Shown here one piece after another: positions 1 through 7,060 of a stretch of 17,745 bases of DNA. The DNA is taken from assembly GCA_945862035.1 (NCBI GenBank), contig CAMAXB010000026.1, positions 1 to 17,745 of the forward strand. Reading direction: 5' to 3'. A program made the position numbers and the translations under genes. Numbering within the stretch: position 1 is the stretch's first letter; the number at the start of each line of letters is the position of its first letter. The notes below the pieces were generated by a model. It searched no databases. It was given only the letters and a program-made list of their open reading frames with translations, and had not been told where the DNA came from. The DNA comes from Opitutus sp. GAS368. GTDB taxonomy: Bacteria; Verrucomicrobiota; Verrucomicrobiia; Opitutales; Opitutaceae.

Positions 1-24
1 CCCCCCCGCCCCCCCGGCCATCGT

Positions 25-41
25 GTAACCTATTGGGTTAC
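25..41. promoter_or_regulatory. 17-bp palindrome, copy A (candidate operator)
   Basis: The sequence GTAACCTATTGGGTTAC has perfect 6-bp arms around a 5-bp centre. It lies 59 bp upstream of the deacylase start at 101, where a promoter for the four-gene block would be expected. The same core recurs at 8385, 8530 and 8633, and a 15/17 match overlaps the Rrf2 gene promoter at 5817. It could be an operator for that regulator, or one copy of a dispersed palindromic repeat. Its flanks match the 8530 copy on the opposite strand. Confidence 0.6.
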
Positions 42-100
42 TTTGCCTCTGGGGAACGCTTGCGGTCGCCGGCCGGATTTGTGGCCATAGTCCCTTCATC

Positions 101-970
101 ATGCTGTTGATTCACGATCCTCGCTGCGCTGATTACGGGTCCTCGCTCCGGCCCGAGCAACCCGCCCGCATCACCGCATCGGTGGAGTATCTCAACGCGC
201 ACCACCCGGGCTGGACTTGGCGGGTGCCGGAGGCCGCCGCGGAAGCGGATGTTTTGCGGGCCCACACCGCGGCGCACCTGAAACGCCTCGGACGCCCACC
301 CGATTTTGACGACGATACGCCCTTTTTTTCGGGGATCCGTGAGCACGCGCTCCGCGCCGCCGGCGCCGCCATGCTCGCTGTCGACTGCGCCCTGTCCGGA
401 CAGCCCGCGTTCTCCCTCATGCGCCCCCCCGGTCACCACGCCAGCCGGGATCAGGCCATGGGCTTCTGTTATCTCAATTCAATCGCCATAGCCGCCCTAT
501 CCGCCCGCGCCCGTGGCGTCGGTCGGATCGCGATCTGGGACTTTGATGCCCACCATGGGAATGGAACCGAGGCTATCCTCAAGGATCAGAACGACTTCCT
601 TTTTGTCTCGGTGCACCAATCGCCGGCCTATCCTGGGACCGGGCTGACCTCCTTCGGCCCGTGCCGGAACCATCCGATCGCGCCTCGCACCGCCCGCGAG
701 GTCCATCTGGCCGTGCTCGAACAGTCGTGGAACGACGTGCTGGCCTTCAGGCCCGAGCTTGTGCTCGTCTCGGCCGGATTCGACGCCTATGTCCATGATC
801 CGATCACTGCCATGACGCTTGTTCGCGACGATTTTGCCACCCTCGGAACCTGGCTCCACGCCAGCCCACTTCCCACCGCCGCCGTGCTGGAAGGCGGCTA
901 CAGCCGCGACCTTCCCGCCTTGATCGGGGTTTTCCTCGCCGCGTGGGCTGGAGAGGAGCGTGACGCGTGA
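101..970 (+). CDS. Histone deacetylase family protein (zinc-dependent deacylase)
   Basis: The 289-residue protein belongs to the arginase/deacetylase-fold zinc hydrolases, which remove acyl groups from lysines, polyamines or other amines. Visible motifs are RPPGHHA with the His dyad at 112-113, GFCYLNS (121-127), IWDFDAHHGNGT with zinc ligands D149 and H151, SAGFDAY with the third ligand D228, and LEGGY with the transition-state Tyr267. The catalytic set is therefore complete. The usual N-terminal HPE-type motif appears as RPEQPARI at 17-24. It is a little shorter than many AcuC-like relatives. The substrate cannot be read from sequence; cytosolic location is inferred from the lack of a signal peptide. 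The stop overlaps the next gene's GTG start by 4 bp (GTGA), which implies translational coupling to ribonuclease D. The link to the downstream olefin genes is unexplained. Confidence 0.93.
   Translation: MLLIHDPRCADYGSSLRPEQPARITASVEYLNAHHPGWTWRVPEAAAEADVLRAHTAAHLKRLGRPPDFDDDTPFFSGIREHALRAAGAAMLAVDCALSGQPAFSLMRPPGHHASRDQAMGFCYLNSIAIAALSARARGVGRIAIWDFDAHHGNGTEAILKDQNDFLFVSVHQSPAYPGTGLTSFGPCRNHPIAPRTAREVHLAVLEQSWNDVLAFRPELVLVSAGFDAYVHDPITAMTLVRDDFATLGTWLHASPLPTAAVLEGGYSRDLPALIGVFLAAWAGEERDA
951..958 (+). promoter_or_regulatory. Shine-Dalgarno for the ribonuclease D start
   Basis: GAGAGGAG lies inside the end of the deacylase gene, 8 bases before the GTG at 967. It decides the start choice, and it is unusual here because most genes in this window show no such purine tract before their starts. 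Confidence 0.65.
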
Positions 971-2151
971 TTTCGCGCTTCCTTCCGCTACCGGTTAGAC
1001 TTTTGCTCGGCATCCGCTTGAAGCCGTCTCCGCCGACCTACCAGCTCATCGACCAGCCCAACCAGCTCGAGCCCTTGCTCGCGGCCATGGATCGCGTCGA
1101 GGAGATCTTTCTCGATACCGAGGCGGACAACATGAACCGGTACCGCACACGGGTCTGCCTGCTGCAGTTCCTCGTCGATGGTAAGGTCTTCCTGGTCGAC
1201 GCTCTTGCACCACTGGATTTCGACCCACTTTGGAAGCGCATGGCCACCAAGCATTTGGTGATGCATGGCAGCGACTACGATCTGCGGCTGCTCTCTGACT
1301 GGTGTGAGTTTAGGCCCAAGAGCATCTTTGACACCATGCTCGCCGCGCAGCTGTTGAACCGCCAGCGCATCGGCTTGGCCGGCCTGCTGGAGGAACATTT
1401 TGGGGTTATCCTGTCAAAAGAGTCGCAAAAGGCCAACTGGTCTAGGCGGCCGTTGACCCAGAAGCTTCTGGATTATGCGTCGCTGGACGTCTGGCACCTG
1501 CCGGATCTGCGTGATCTCCTGACGCGTCAACTCGCGCGCTTGAACCGGTTGGAATGGCTGGACCAGCAGTGCCAGCGCCAAATCGAGTCCGCCCTGGTTG
1601 GTTTCCCCCGGGACGATGATTTGGCTTGGCGCATCGGCAAGTCGGAGCGGCTGCGCGGGCGTGGGCTCGGCGTGCTGCATGCCGTGTGGCACTGGCGGGA
1701 GGAACAGGCCGGGCGGCTCGACACCCCGCCCTTCAAGGTCTGCAACAACGACCTGCTGCTGGCGATTTCCTATGCAGCGGAGGAGGGGGACGCCGAGGAG
1801 GCGATCCTGGCGAAGGTCAATCTTGGCCGGCGCCACGACCGATTGATTGGAACCCTGTCCGCCGCAGTCCGTACCGGCTTTGCCAAGGATCCGCAGACCC
1901 TTCCGCGCCGCAAGCGTTCGGGGGAGTATGCTCCGCTGAGCAACGAGGAACTTGCGCTGCAGGATCGCCTCAAGGCGGATCGCGACCGCGTCGCCGCCAA
2001 GGTCGAGCTCGAGCCCACGTTGATTGCCAACCGTTCCCAGCTCGCCCTGATCGCGCGCTCGCCGGCGAAGATCGACGAGATTCTGCTGCCGTGGCAGGCC
2101 GAGCTGCTGCGCGACGAGCCCTCCCTGAAGGCTTCCCTCAACGGGGCCTGA
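967..2151 (+). CDS. rnd: Ribonuclease D (DEDDy 3'-5' exonuclease with HRDC domain)
   Basis: The 394-residue protein matches RNase D, which trims the 3' ends of tRNA precursors and other structured RNAs. The exonuclease domain spans about 25-200. Exo I is FLDTEADN (acidic residues D50 and E52), Exo II is HGSDYDLRLL (D105), and Exo III is YASLD, with the Tyr170/Asp174 pair that defines the DEDDy subclass. An HRDC-like helical region follows from about 215 to 295, and the tail is charged. The GTG start at 967 is favoured because GAGAGGAG lies at 951-958 with a spacing of 8 bases, the clearest Shine-Dalgarno in the window. A TTG at 1018 would remove an 17-residue extension that precedes the family-typical TYQLI start. 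It overlaps the deacylase by 4 bp and ends about 19 bp before oleC. Confidence 0.93.
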   Translation: MISRFLPLPVRLLLGIRLKPSPPTYQLIDQPNQLEPLLAAMDRVEEIFLDTEADNMNRYRTRVCLLQFLVDGKVFLVDALAPLDFDPLWKRMATKHLVMHGSDYDLRLLSDWCEFRPKSIFDTMLAAQLLNRQRIGLAGLLEEHFGVILSKESQKANWSRRPLTQKLLDYASLDVWHLPDLRDLLTRQLARLNRLEWLDQQCQRQIESALVGFPRDDDLAWRIGKSERLRGRGLGVLHAVWHWREEQAGRLDTPPFKVCNNDLLLAISYAAEEGDAEEAILAKVNLGRRHDRLIGTLSAAVRTGFAKDPQTLPRRKRSGEYAPLSNEELALQDRLKADRDRVAAKVELEPTLIANRSQLALIARSPAKIDEILLPWQAELLRDEPSLKASLNGA

Positions 2152-2170
2152 CCCGTCCCTCTGCGTGCCG

Positions 2171-3916
2171 ATGGCCGTCGAGAACGCCAACATCGCCCAG
2201 CACCTGCCGGCGATGGCCGCGGGGCAACCCGACACCGCGGCGCTGCTCGTGCCGCGGGGGCGCCGCGACGGCCGCATCGACTACCTGGCCCTCTCCTTCG
2301 CCGAACTCGCCGAGGAGGCCGCCGCGTGGCAGGCCGAGTTCACCGCCCGCGGCATCCGCCGGGGCGACCGCACCCTCGTGATGGTCCGACCTGGGCTGCC
2401 CCTCATCGCGGCCGTCTTCGCTCTGTTCGGGCTCGGCGCGGTGCCCGTGGTGATCGATCCCGGCATGGGCCTGCAGAGCTTTCTTGCCTGCGTCCGACGT
2501 TCGCGTCCCCGCGCGCTGGTCGGCATTCCGCTCGCCCGCGTCATCAGCCATCTCTTTCGCAACGCCTTCCACTCGGTCGACGTTCGCGTCGCGGCCAGCG
2601 GTTCGCCTACCGCGCGCCGGCGCCGCGCACCTCTCATTTCAGATCTAAAATTTCAAGTGGTGACCAGCGGCGCGGCGGAGCTCGCGGCGGTCCTGTTTAC
2701 CTCCGGCTCCACCGGTGCCCCGAAGGGTGTGCGCTACACCCATGGAATGTTCGCCGCCCAGGTCGAGTTGATCCGCACGACCTACGGCATCACGCCTGGC
2801 GAGCGAGACCTGCCCATGCTGCCGGTCTTCGCACTCTTCAATCCGGCCCTCGGGATGACCACGGTCGTGCCCGAGCTCAATCCCGCCCGCCCCGCCGACG
2901 TCGATCCGGCGAAGATCATTCAGGCTATCCGGCAGGAAGGAATCACCTCCTCCTTCGGTTCGCCGACGCTCTGGGCCAAAATCGCGCGGCATGGCGAGAA
3001 GCACGGGGTCAAGCTGCCGACCCTGCGGCGCGTCCTCTGCGCCGGCGCTCCCGTCCCGCCCGGGCTCTGGACCGCGATGGCAACGCTGCTGCCCAATGGA
3101 GAACTGCACAGTCCTTACGGCGCCACCGAGGTTCTCCCCGTGAGCTCGATCTGCGCGCGTGAAGTCATTGGCGCCACCGCCGCCGCCGCGCTCGCTGGCC
3201 GCGGCACCTGCGTGGGCCGCATTCTTCCCGGGAACGAGGTCCGCATCATTGCCCTGACCGATGCGCCCCTGCCCACGCTGCCGGCGGCGCGCGAACTCCC
3301 CGCCGGCGAAATCGGCGAGATCATCGTGCGCGGTCCGACCGTGACCACGGAGTACGATGATCTGCCGCAGGCCACGGCCGCCGCAAAAATCCGCGGTGCC
3401 CGGACCCCGCTCCCGGAGACCAAGGCCCGGGCAGAGTCCGTCACTGGCGGCCGGGGAGTTGAAGCGGAGGGAGACGAACATGCGGTCTGGCACCGAATGG
3501 GAGACGCCGGTTATCTCGACGCAGAAGGCCGGCTCTGGTTCTGCGGACGCAAGGCTGAGCGACTCACCACCGCCACCGGGCCGATCTTCACCGAGCAGGT
3601 GGAGCCCGCCTTCACCTCCCACCCCGCCGTGCGTCGCGCAGCGCTGGTGGGAATCGGGCCGGCCGGGGCACAGGAAGCGGCCATTGTGATCGAGCCGGCC
3701 GACCCGCAGGTTATCCGCGACCCCCGGGCGGCCGCGCAACTGGTGGCGGCGCTCTCTCGCCATGTGCGCAGTCACGCCCACGCGGCGGTCGTGAAGCGTT
3801 TTCACGTGCATCCCCACCTTCCCGTCGACGTCCGCCACAACGCGAAAATCCACCGGCTCACGCTTGCCCGTTGGGCTGCCACGGCCACGCCGATCACCCT
3901 CCCTCCCGCGTCCTGA
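2171..3916 (+). CDS. oleC: OleC, olefin beta-lactone synthetase (ANL superfamily)
   Basis: The 581-residue ANL-fold enzyme resembles OleC, which uses ATP to close 2-alkyl-3-hydroxyalkanoic acids from OleD into beta-lactones that OleB then decarboxylates to long-chain cis-olefins. Motifs in order are the P-loop-like FTSGSTGAPKG (176-186), YGATE (316-320), MGDAGYLD (443-450), FCGRKAERL (457-465) and the C-terminal PVDVRHNAKI (551-560) with Lys559. The RHNAK signature separates OleC from ordinary acyl-CoA ligases. A segment of about 30 residues (roughly 408-437) looks inserted just before the MGD motif, and an AT-rich islet encodes residues 154-163. ATG 2171 is chosen; GTG 2165 is an in-frame alternative, and neither has a good ribosome binding site. 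The oleD start follows the stop by 2 bp. Confidence 0.9.
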   Translation: MAVENANIAQHLPAMAAGQPDTAALLVPRGRRDGRIDYLALSFAELAEEAAAWQAEFTARGIRRGDRTLVMVRPGLPLIAAVFALFGLGAVPVVIDPGMGLQSFLACVRRSRPRALVGIPLARVISHLFRNAFHSVDVRVAASGSPTARRRRAPLISDLKFQVVTSGAAELAAVLFTSGSTGAPKGVRYTHGMFAAQVELIRTTYGITPGERDLPMLPVFALFNPALGMTTVVPELNPARPADVDPAKIIQAIRQEGITSSFGSPTLWAKIARHGEKHGVKLPTLRRVLCAGAPVPPGLWTAMATLLPNGELHSPYGATEVLPVSSICAREVIGATAAAALAGRGTCVGRILPGNEVRIIALTDAPLPTLPAARELPAGEIGEIIVRGPTVTTEYDDLPQATAAAKIRGARTPLPETKARAESVTGGRGVEAEGDEHAVWHRMGDAGYLDAEGRLWFCGRKAERLTTATGPIFTEQVEPAFTSHPAVRRAALVGIGPAGAQEAAIVIEPADPQVIRDPRAAAQLVAALSRHVRSHAHAAVVKRFHVHPHLPVDVRHNAKIHRLTLARWAATATPITLPPAS

Positions 3917-3918
3917 CC

Positions 3919-4968
3919 GTGCCGCCCTCCGCCCAACCCTCGTCGCCTGTTCTCGTCACCGGAGGAACCGGCTTCCTCGGATCCCGCCTCGTGGCCCGCC
4001 TGCGCACCGCCGGGCGCGAGGTTACGATTGTCTCGCGCCGCCCGCAGCCAAAGTTGTCGAAGGAGGGTTTCCGCGTCGTCGTGGGGCCCCTCCACGATCC
4101 GGCGGTCTGCGCCGAAGCCTGCCGGAACATCGACACCGTGTTCCACGTCGCTGCGCGGGTCGGCGTTTGGGGCAAGCCCGCCGATTTCCAACGCGACAAT
4201 GTCCACGCGACGCTCGCGCTGCTGGCCGCGGCCAAGATCGCCGGCGTGGGCAGCTTCGTCTACACCAGCACACCCAGCGTCGTCTTCAACGGCCGGGACC
4301 TCGCGGGGGCCGATGAGTCGCTGCCCCTCACGACGAGCTGCCCGAGCCCCTATCCCTTGACCAAGGCGCGGGCCGAGCGCGCCGTGCTCGCCGCCAACAC
4401 CGACGGCTTCTCCACGATCGCCCTTCGTCCCCACCTGATTTGGGGCATCGGCGATCCCCACCTGGTCCCGCGCGTGCTCGCCCGCGCGCGCAGTGGCCGC
4501 CTCCGCATCGTCGGCGACGGGAGAAACCGCGTGGATATGGTCCATGTGGACAATGCCGTCGACGCCCATCTTGACGCGGAGCGGGCCCTTCTGGCCCGCC
4601 GACGGACGGTCAACACGGCAAGCGGCGCGCGCCCGGCGGGCTGCGCCTATTTCATCACCAACGGTGAGCCGGTTGCCCTGTGGGAGTGGATCAACGCCCT
4701 GCTCGCCGCCCTCGGGGAACCCGTCATCACGAAGCGTCTCTCGCTGCCCGCGGCCCGGCGGATCGGCGCGCTCTGCGAAGGCGTGTGGGGCATCCTGCCC
4801 CTGCCCGGCGAGCCGCCGATGACCCGCTTCGTGGCGGAGGAACTCGCCAAGGATCACTGGTTCTCCATCGAGGCCGCGCGACGTGATCTGGGTTATCAGC
4901 CGCGCGTGACGATGGCCGCCGGCACCGCCGAGTTGATCGCTTGGTACCAGCAGGAACCCCGGCGATAA
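3919..4968 (+). CDS. oleD: OleD, NAD(P)H-dependent 2-alkyl-3-oxoalkanoate reductase
   Basis: The 349-residue short-chain dehydrogenase (extended, 3-beta-HSD-like) matches OleD, which reduces the 2-alkyl-3-ketoacid made by OleA to the beta-hydroxy acid used by OleC. The Rossmann motif VLVTGGTGFLG lies at 11-21, the catalytic Ser region is YTSTPSVVF (115-123), and the YxxxK pair is Y145/K149 in YPLTK. The GTG at 3919 is chosen because it lies 2 bp after the oleC stop and places the glycine-rich motif about 10 residues from the N terminus. The in-frame TTG at 3871 would lie inside oleC and add 16 unlikely residues. Tight packing with oleC supports one transcript. No OleA (thiolase-like) or OleB (alpha/beta hydrolase) gene is visible in the window. 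Confidence 0.9.
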   Translation: MPPSAQPSSPVLVTGGTGFLGSRLVARLRTAGREVTIVSRRPQPKLSKEGFRVVVGPLHDPAVCAEACRNIDTVFHVAARVGVWGKPADFQRDNVHATLALLAAAKIAGVGSFVYTSTPSVVFNGRDLAGADESLPLTTSCPSPYPLTKARAERAVLAANTDGFSTIALRPHLIWGIGDPHLVPRVLARARSGRLRIVGDGRNRVDMVHVDNAVDAHLDAERALLARRRTVNTASGARPAGCAYFITNGEPVALWEWINALLAALGEPVITKRLSLPAARRIGALCEGVWGILPLPGEPPMTRFVAEELAKDHWFSIEAARRDLGYQPRVTMAAGTAELIAWYQQEPRR

Positions 4969-4994
4969 GCGCGCCTGCGCATCAAACCTTGATC

Positions 4995-5209
4995 ACCATG
5001 AACTACACGGAACACGCGAAAGGTACGCGAATCAGCGCGCCACCAAGGCCGATTCAATGAACCGAGAAACTTCAGCCTTCACCACGGATTTCCCGGATGA
5101 GCACGGATTTAAACTGATCCTGAAGACAAGCGGCTTACCTGCTGAGTGAATGATTTCTGGTGGGACTGTTTCATCCATCCGGCTTGCTCCGTGTATTTCG
5201 TGGTTTAAC
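4995..5209. repeat. Degenerate CACGGA-type inverted repeat region
   Basis: The gap of about 258 bp between oleD and the transporter holds no gene. The left arm near 4995-5011 (ACCATGAACTACACGGA) and the complement of 5187-5206 match at 15 of 17 positions. Between them, around 5080-5111, are further CACGGAT units like those at 7061-7182. It looks like an eroded copy of a dispersed intergenic element. No terminator for oleD was found. Confidence 0.5.
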
Positions 5210-5226
5210 TCCCTGCTGAAGCACCC

Positions 5227-5748
5227 GTGAACGTTCGCTCCCTCCTTCTTCCCGCGCTGGCGATGGCGGCCATTGTCCTGGTCTCCAATATCCTCGTGCA
5301 GTACCCGCTCAACGCGTGGCTCACATGGGGCGCGTTCTCGTACCCGGTGGCCTACCTCGTCACGGATGTCTGCAACCGCGCGTATGGGGCCTCGCCCGCC
5401 CGCCGGGTTGCGTGGATCGGCTTCGCGGTCGGTTTCATCGCCTCCGCCCTGATGGCACCGCTCCGCATCGCCATCGCCTCGGGCAGCGCCTTCATCGTTT
5501 CGCAACTGCTGGACGTCGCCATCTTTAATCGCCTTCGCCAGCAAAGTTGGTGGAAGGCTCCGCTCTTCGGTTCAGCCGCCGCCTCGGTCGTCGACACCGC
5601 TCTCTTTTTCAGTCTCGCGTTTGGCGGCACCGAAATCAGCTGGCTTCACCTCGCGGTGGGTGACCTCGGAATCAAACTCGGCATGGCGTTCGTCCTTCTT
5701 CCGCCCTACCGCATCTTGGTCGCGCGTCTGGCTCCGCCCGCCGACTGA
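5227..5748 (+). CDS. Queuosine precursor transporter (YhhQ/VUT family, DUF165)
   Basis: The 173-residue integral membrane protein resembles YhhQ-type transporters, which import queuosine precursors such as preQ0/preQ1 for tRNA wobble modification. It has about five to six hydrophobic spans. Family-typical stretches are SNILVQYPL (20-28), LTWGAFSYPVAYLVTDVCNR (32-51), ASGSAFIVSQLLDVAIFNRL and a late DTALFFSLAF segment. It is shorter than the E. coli relative, mainly at the termini. The start is GTG 5227; no ribosome binding site is evident, and ATG 5263 would cut into the first membrane span. No queuosine biosynthesis gene is nearby, so the exact substrate is inferred from the family. Confidence 0.87.
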   Translation: MNVRSLLLPALAMAAIVLVSNILVQYPLNAWLTWGAFSYPVAYLVTDVCNRAYGASPARRVAWIGFAVGFIASALMAPLRIAIASGSAFIVSQLLDVAIFNRLRQQSWWKAPLFGSAAASVVDTALFFSLAFGGTEISWLHLAVGDLGIKLGMAFVLLPPYRILVARLAPPAD

Positions 5749-5799
5749 GGAATCGGGCTGGCCCCACAACGGCCGGCAGACGCGAAATCCCGGACCCGC

Positions 5800-5828
5800 T
5801 TGACAGCTCCTTTTGGGTAACATATTTG
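5800..5828 (+). promoter_or_regulatory. Probable promoter of the Rrf2-family regulator gene
   Basis: A perfect -35 TTGACA (5800-5805) is followed after 17 bp by TATTTG (5823-5828), a weak -10. This would start transcription only a few bases before the ATG at 5842, giving a very short leader with no Shine-Dalgarno. The palindrome at 5817-5833 covers the -10, which fits autorepression. Confidence 0.5.
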
Positions 5829-5833
5829 GTTAC
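5817..5833. promoter_or_regulatory. 17-bp palindrome over the Rrf2 promoter (candidate autoregulatory operator)
   Basis: GTAACATATTTGGTTAC has perfect 5-bp outer arms and matches the dispersed GTAACCTATTGGGTTAC element at 15 of 17 positions with identical length. It overlaps the predicted -10 and lies 8 bp before the regulator start. Rrf2-family proteins are dimers that commonly bind such palindromes and often repress their own genes. Unlike the four other copies it lacks their shared flanks. Confidence 0.62.
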
Positions 5834-5841
5834 ATTACAAG

Positions 5842-6276
5842 ATGACTGGTAACACTCGCTTCGCCGTCAGTGTGCACGTCCTGGCCTATCTGGCCTTCAA
5901 GGACGGCGGGCAGACCACGTCGGCGGAAATCGCCTCAAGCGTGAACACCAATCCGGTCGTCATCCGTCGCCTGCTCTCCGCACTGGTCAAGAGCCGGCTT
6001 GTGATTGCCCACAAGGGGGCGGCCGGCGGTTTCTCCCTCGCGAGCGCGCCCGCCAAGATCACACTGCTTGATATCTACCGTGCCGTGGAGCCGCAGCCCG
6101 ATCACGGACTCGACCGCTTCGTGCCCAACACCAAGTGTCCGGTGGGCTCGCGCATCGAGACCATCCTGCGCACCGCCTTCTTCAAGGCCCAGACCGGCAT
6201 GGAAGCCCAGCTCGCGGCCACATCGCTCGCTGACGTCCACCAGCAGCTCAAGGGCGTCTGCACCGCCAAGAAGTAG
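5842..6276 (+). CDS. Rrf2 family transcriptional regulator
   Basis: The 144-residue protein has the Rrf2 winged-helix architecture: N-terminal RFAVSVHVLAYLAF, a helix-turn-helix across about 25-52 (TSAEIASSVNTNPVVIRRLL) and the wing motif HKGAAGGFSLA (57-67). A dimerisation helix region follows. Only two cysteines are present, C99 in KCPVG and C140 near the C terminus. The three-cysteine cluster of IscR or NsrR is absent, so iron-sulfur sensing of that type is unlikely; a YwnA-like regulator, perhaps thiol- or ligand-responsive, fits better. A palindrome covers its promoter, suggesting autoregulation, and near-identical palindromes lie before the deacylase block and in the region between the epimerase and glutaredoxin genes. 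The effector and targets are inference. Confidence 0.9.
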   Translation: MTGNTRFAVSVHVLAYLAFKDGGQTTSAEIASSVNTNPVVIRRLLSALVKSRLVIAHKGAAGGFSLASAPAKITLLDIYRAVEPQPDHGLDRFVPNTKCPVGSRIETILRTAFFKAQTGMEAQLAATSLADVHQQLKGVCTAKK

Positions 6277-6667
6277 AGCCCTCGTTTAATCCTTTATGTG
6301 AATTGCTGGGTTGCACTTGTAGCCGCAACCCGGCGGCCGCTCTCACCCGGAGAGCCTCCCATCGGCACGGCCAGGCAATGTTCCGCATACCTGGCACCCG
6401 CGGCCGGCGACGTCCGGTCCGACCGGTTCTTCTGCCACTTATCATTTCGTCGGACCCCTGCCTGCACCGTGCTCGGATTCTCGTCCATCCCACGGTCTCA
6501 GCGACGGCAACCCGTGCGTGAATCCTCGCAAGCGGGGGCGCGCACCCCCACCACGGCGGGCGCTCGCCGTGTCGTCGTGAGTCAAGCGAGTTGACGGTAA
6601 CGCGCTGGCTCCGGCAGAACGCGACTCCATTCCGAGCCAACTCGTCGGGAGCACCGCGTTCCACCTC
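6277..6667. other. Intergenic region without a recognised gene
   Basis: These 391 bp lie between two convergent genes. Several short overlapping reading frames exist, but none has family resemblance or a plausible start. A small hairpin (CTCTC/GAGAG, 6340-6354) lacks a T-run and is not a convincing terminator. No RNA gene or palindrome of the 17-bp family was seen. Confidence 0.6.
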
Positions 6668-7039
6668 TCAATGAGCGTCTGGGGCGCCACTGCCGGGCTT
6701 GAAGGCGGTGGCGAAGTAGACTGCGAGCATAATCAGCCCGAAGCTCACCGCGTAGTTCCAGGTAAGCTTCTCCTTCAACACGATCCAGGCGAACACGGCG
6801 AAGACGATGAGCGTGATCGCTTCCTGAATCACCTTCAGCTGGTAGCCGGTGAAAGTGCCGCTGAAGTAGCCCGCGCGATTGGCGGGCACCATGAGGCAGT
6901 ACTCGAAAAAGGCGATGCCCCACGAGACGAGGATGACCCAGATGAGCGCCTTGCCCTCGAGGAACTTGAATTTAAGATGACCGTACCAGGCGAGCGTCAT
7001 GAAGATGTTCGACGCGAAGAGCTGGATGATGGTTTTCAC
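6668..7039 (-). CDS. DMT-like small membrane protein (DUF486 family)
   Basis: The 123-residue protein has four hydrophobic spans: residues near 2-22 (TIIQLFASNIFMTLAWYGHL), a segment with VILVSWGIAFFEYCLMV, one with AITLIVFAVFAWIVL, and a last one with GLIMLAVYFATAF. The conserved FEYCLMVPANR and GYFSG-F-GYQLK stretches are typical of DUF486, a four-helix family distantly like drug/metabolite transporters. The function is unknown. GTG 7039 is chosen because VKTIIQLFASN is the normal family N terminus; the longer frame to 7066 would read into a repeat. It is transcribed in the same direction as the epimerase but separated by a repeat element. Confidence 0.85.
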   Translation of the reverse strand: MKTIIQLFASNIFMTLAWYGHLKFKFLEGKALIWVILVSWGIAFFEYCLMVPANRAGYFSGTFTGYQLKVIQEAITLIVFAVFAWIVLKEKLTWNYAVSFGLIMLAVYFATAFKPGSGAPDAH

Positions 7040-7060
7040 AGGTAAAAAGCGGAAGGAATG

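Noticed and set aside
2326..3162. 278-codon alternate frame inside oleC
   Set aside because: It is an Arg/Pro/His-rich shadow frame of a GC-rich gene with no domain, while the oleC frame carries all ANL motifs.
3871..3918. TTG start giving OleD a longer N terminus
   Set aside because: It overlaps the end of oleC and adds residues before the Rossmann motif without family support; GTG 3919 fits the 2-bp junction.
6340..6354. Hairpin after the Rrf2 gene as a terminator
   Set aside because: The stem is only 5 bp and no T-run follows.
6298..6594. 98-codon plus-strand frame between the convergent genes
   Set aside because: It overlaps several equally long frames on both strands, has no recognisable domain, and has no start signal.
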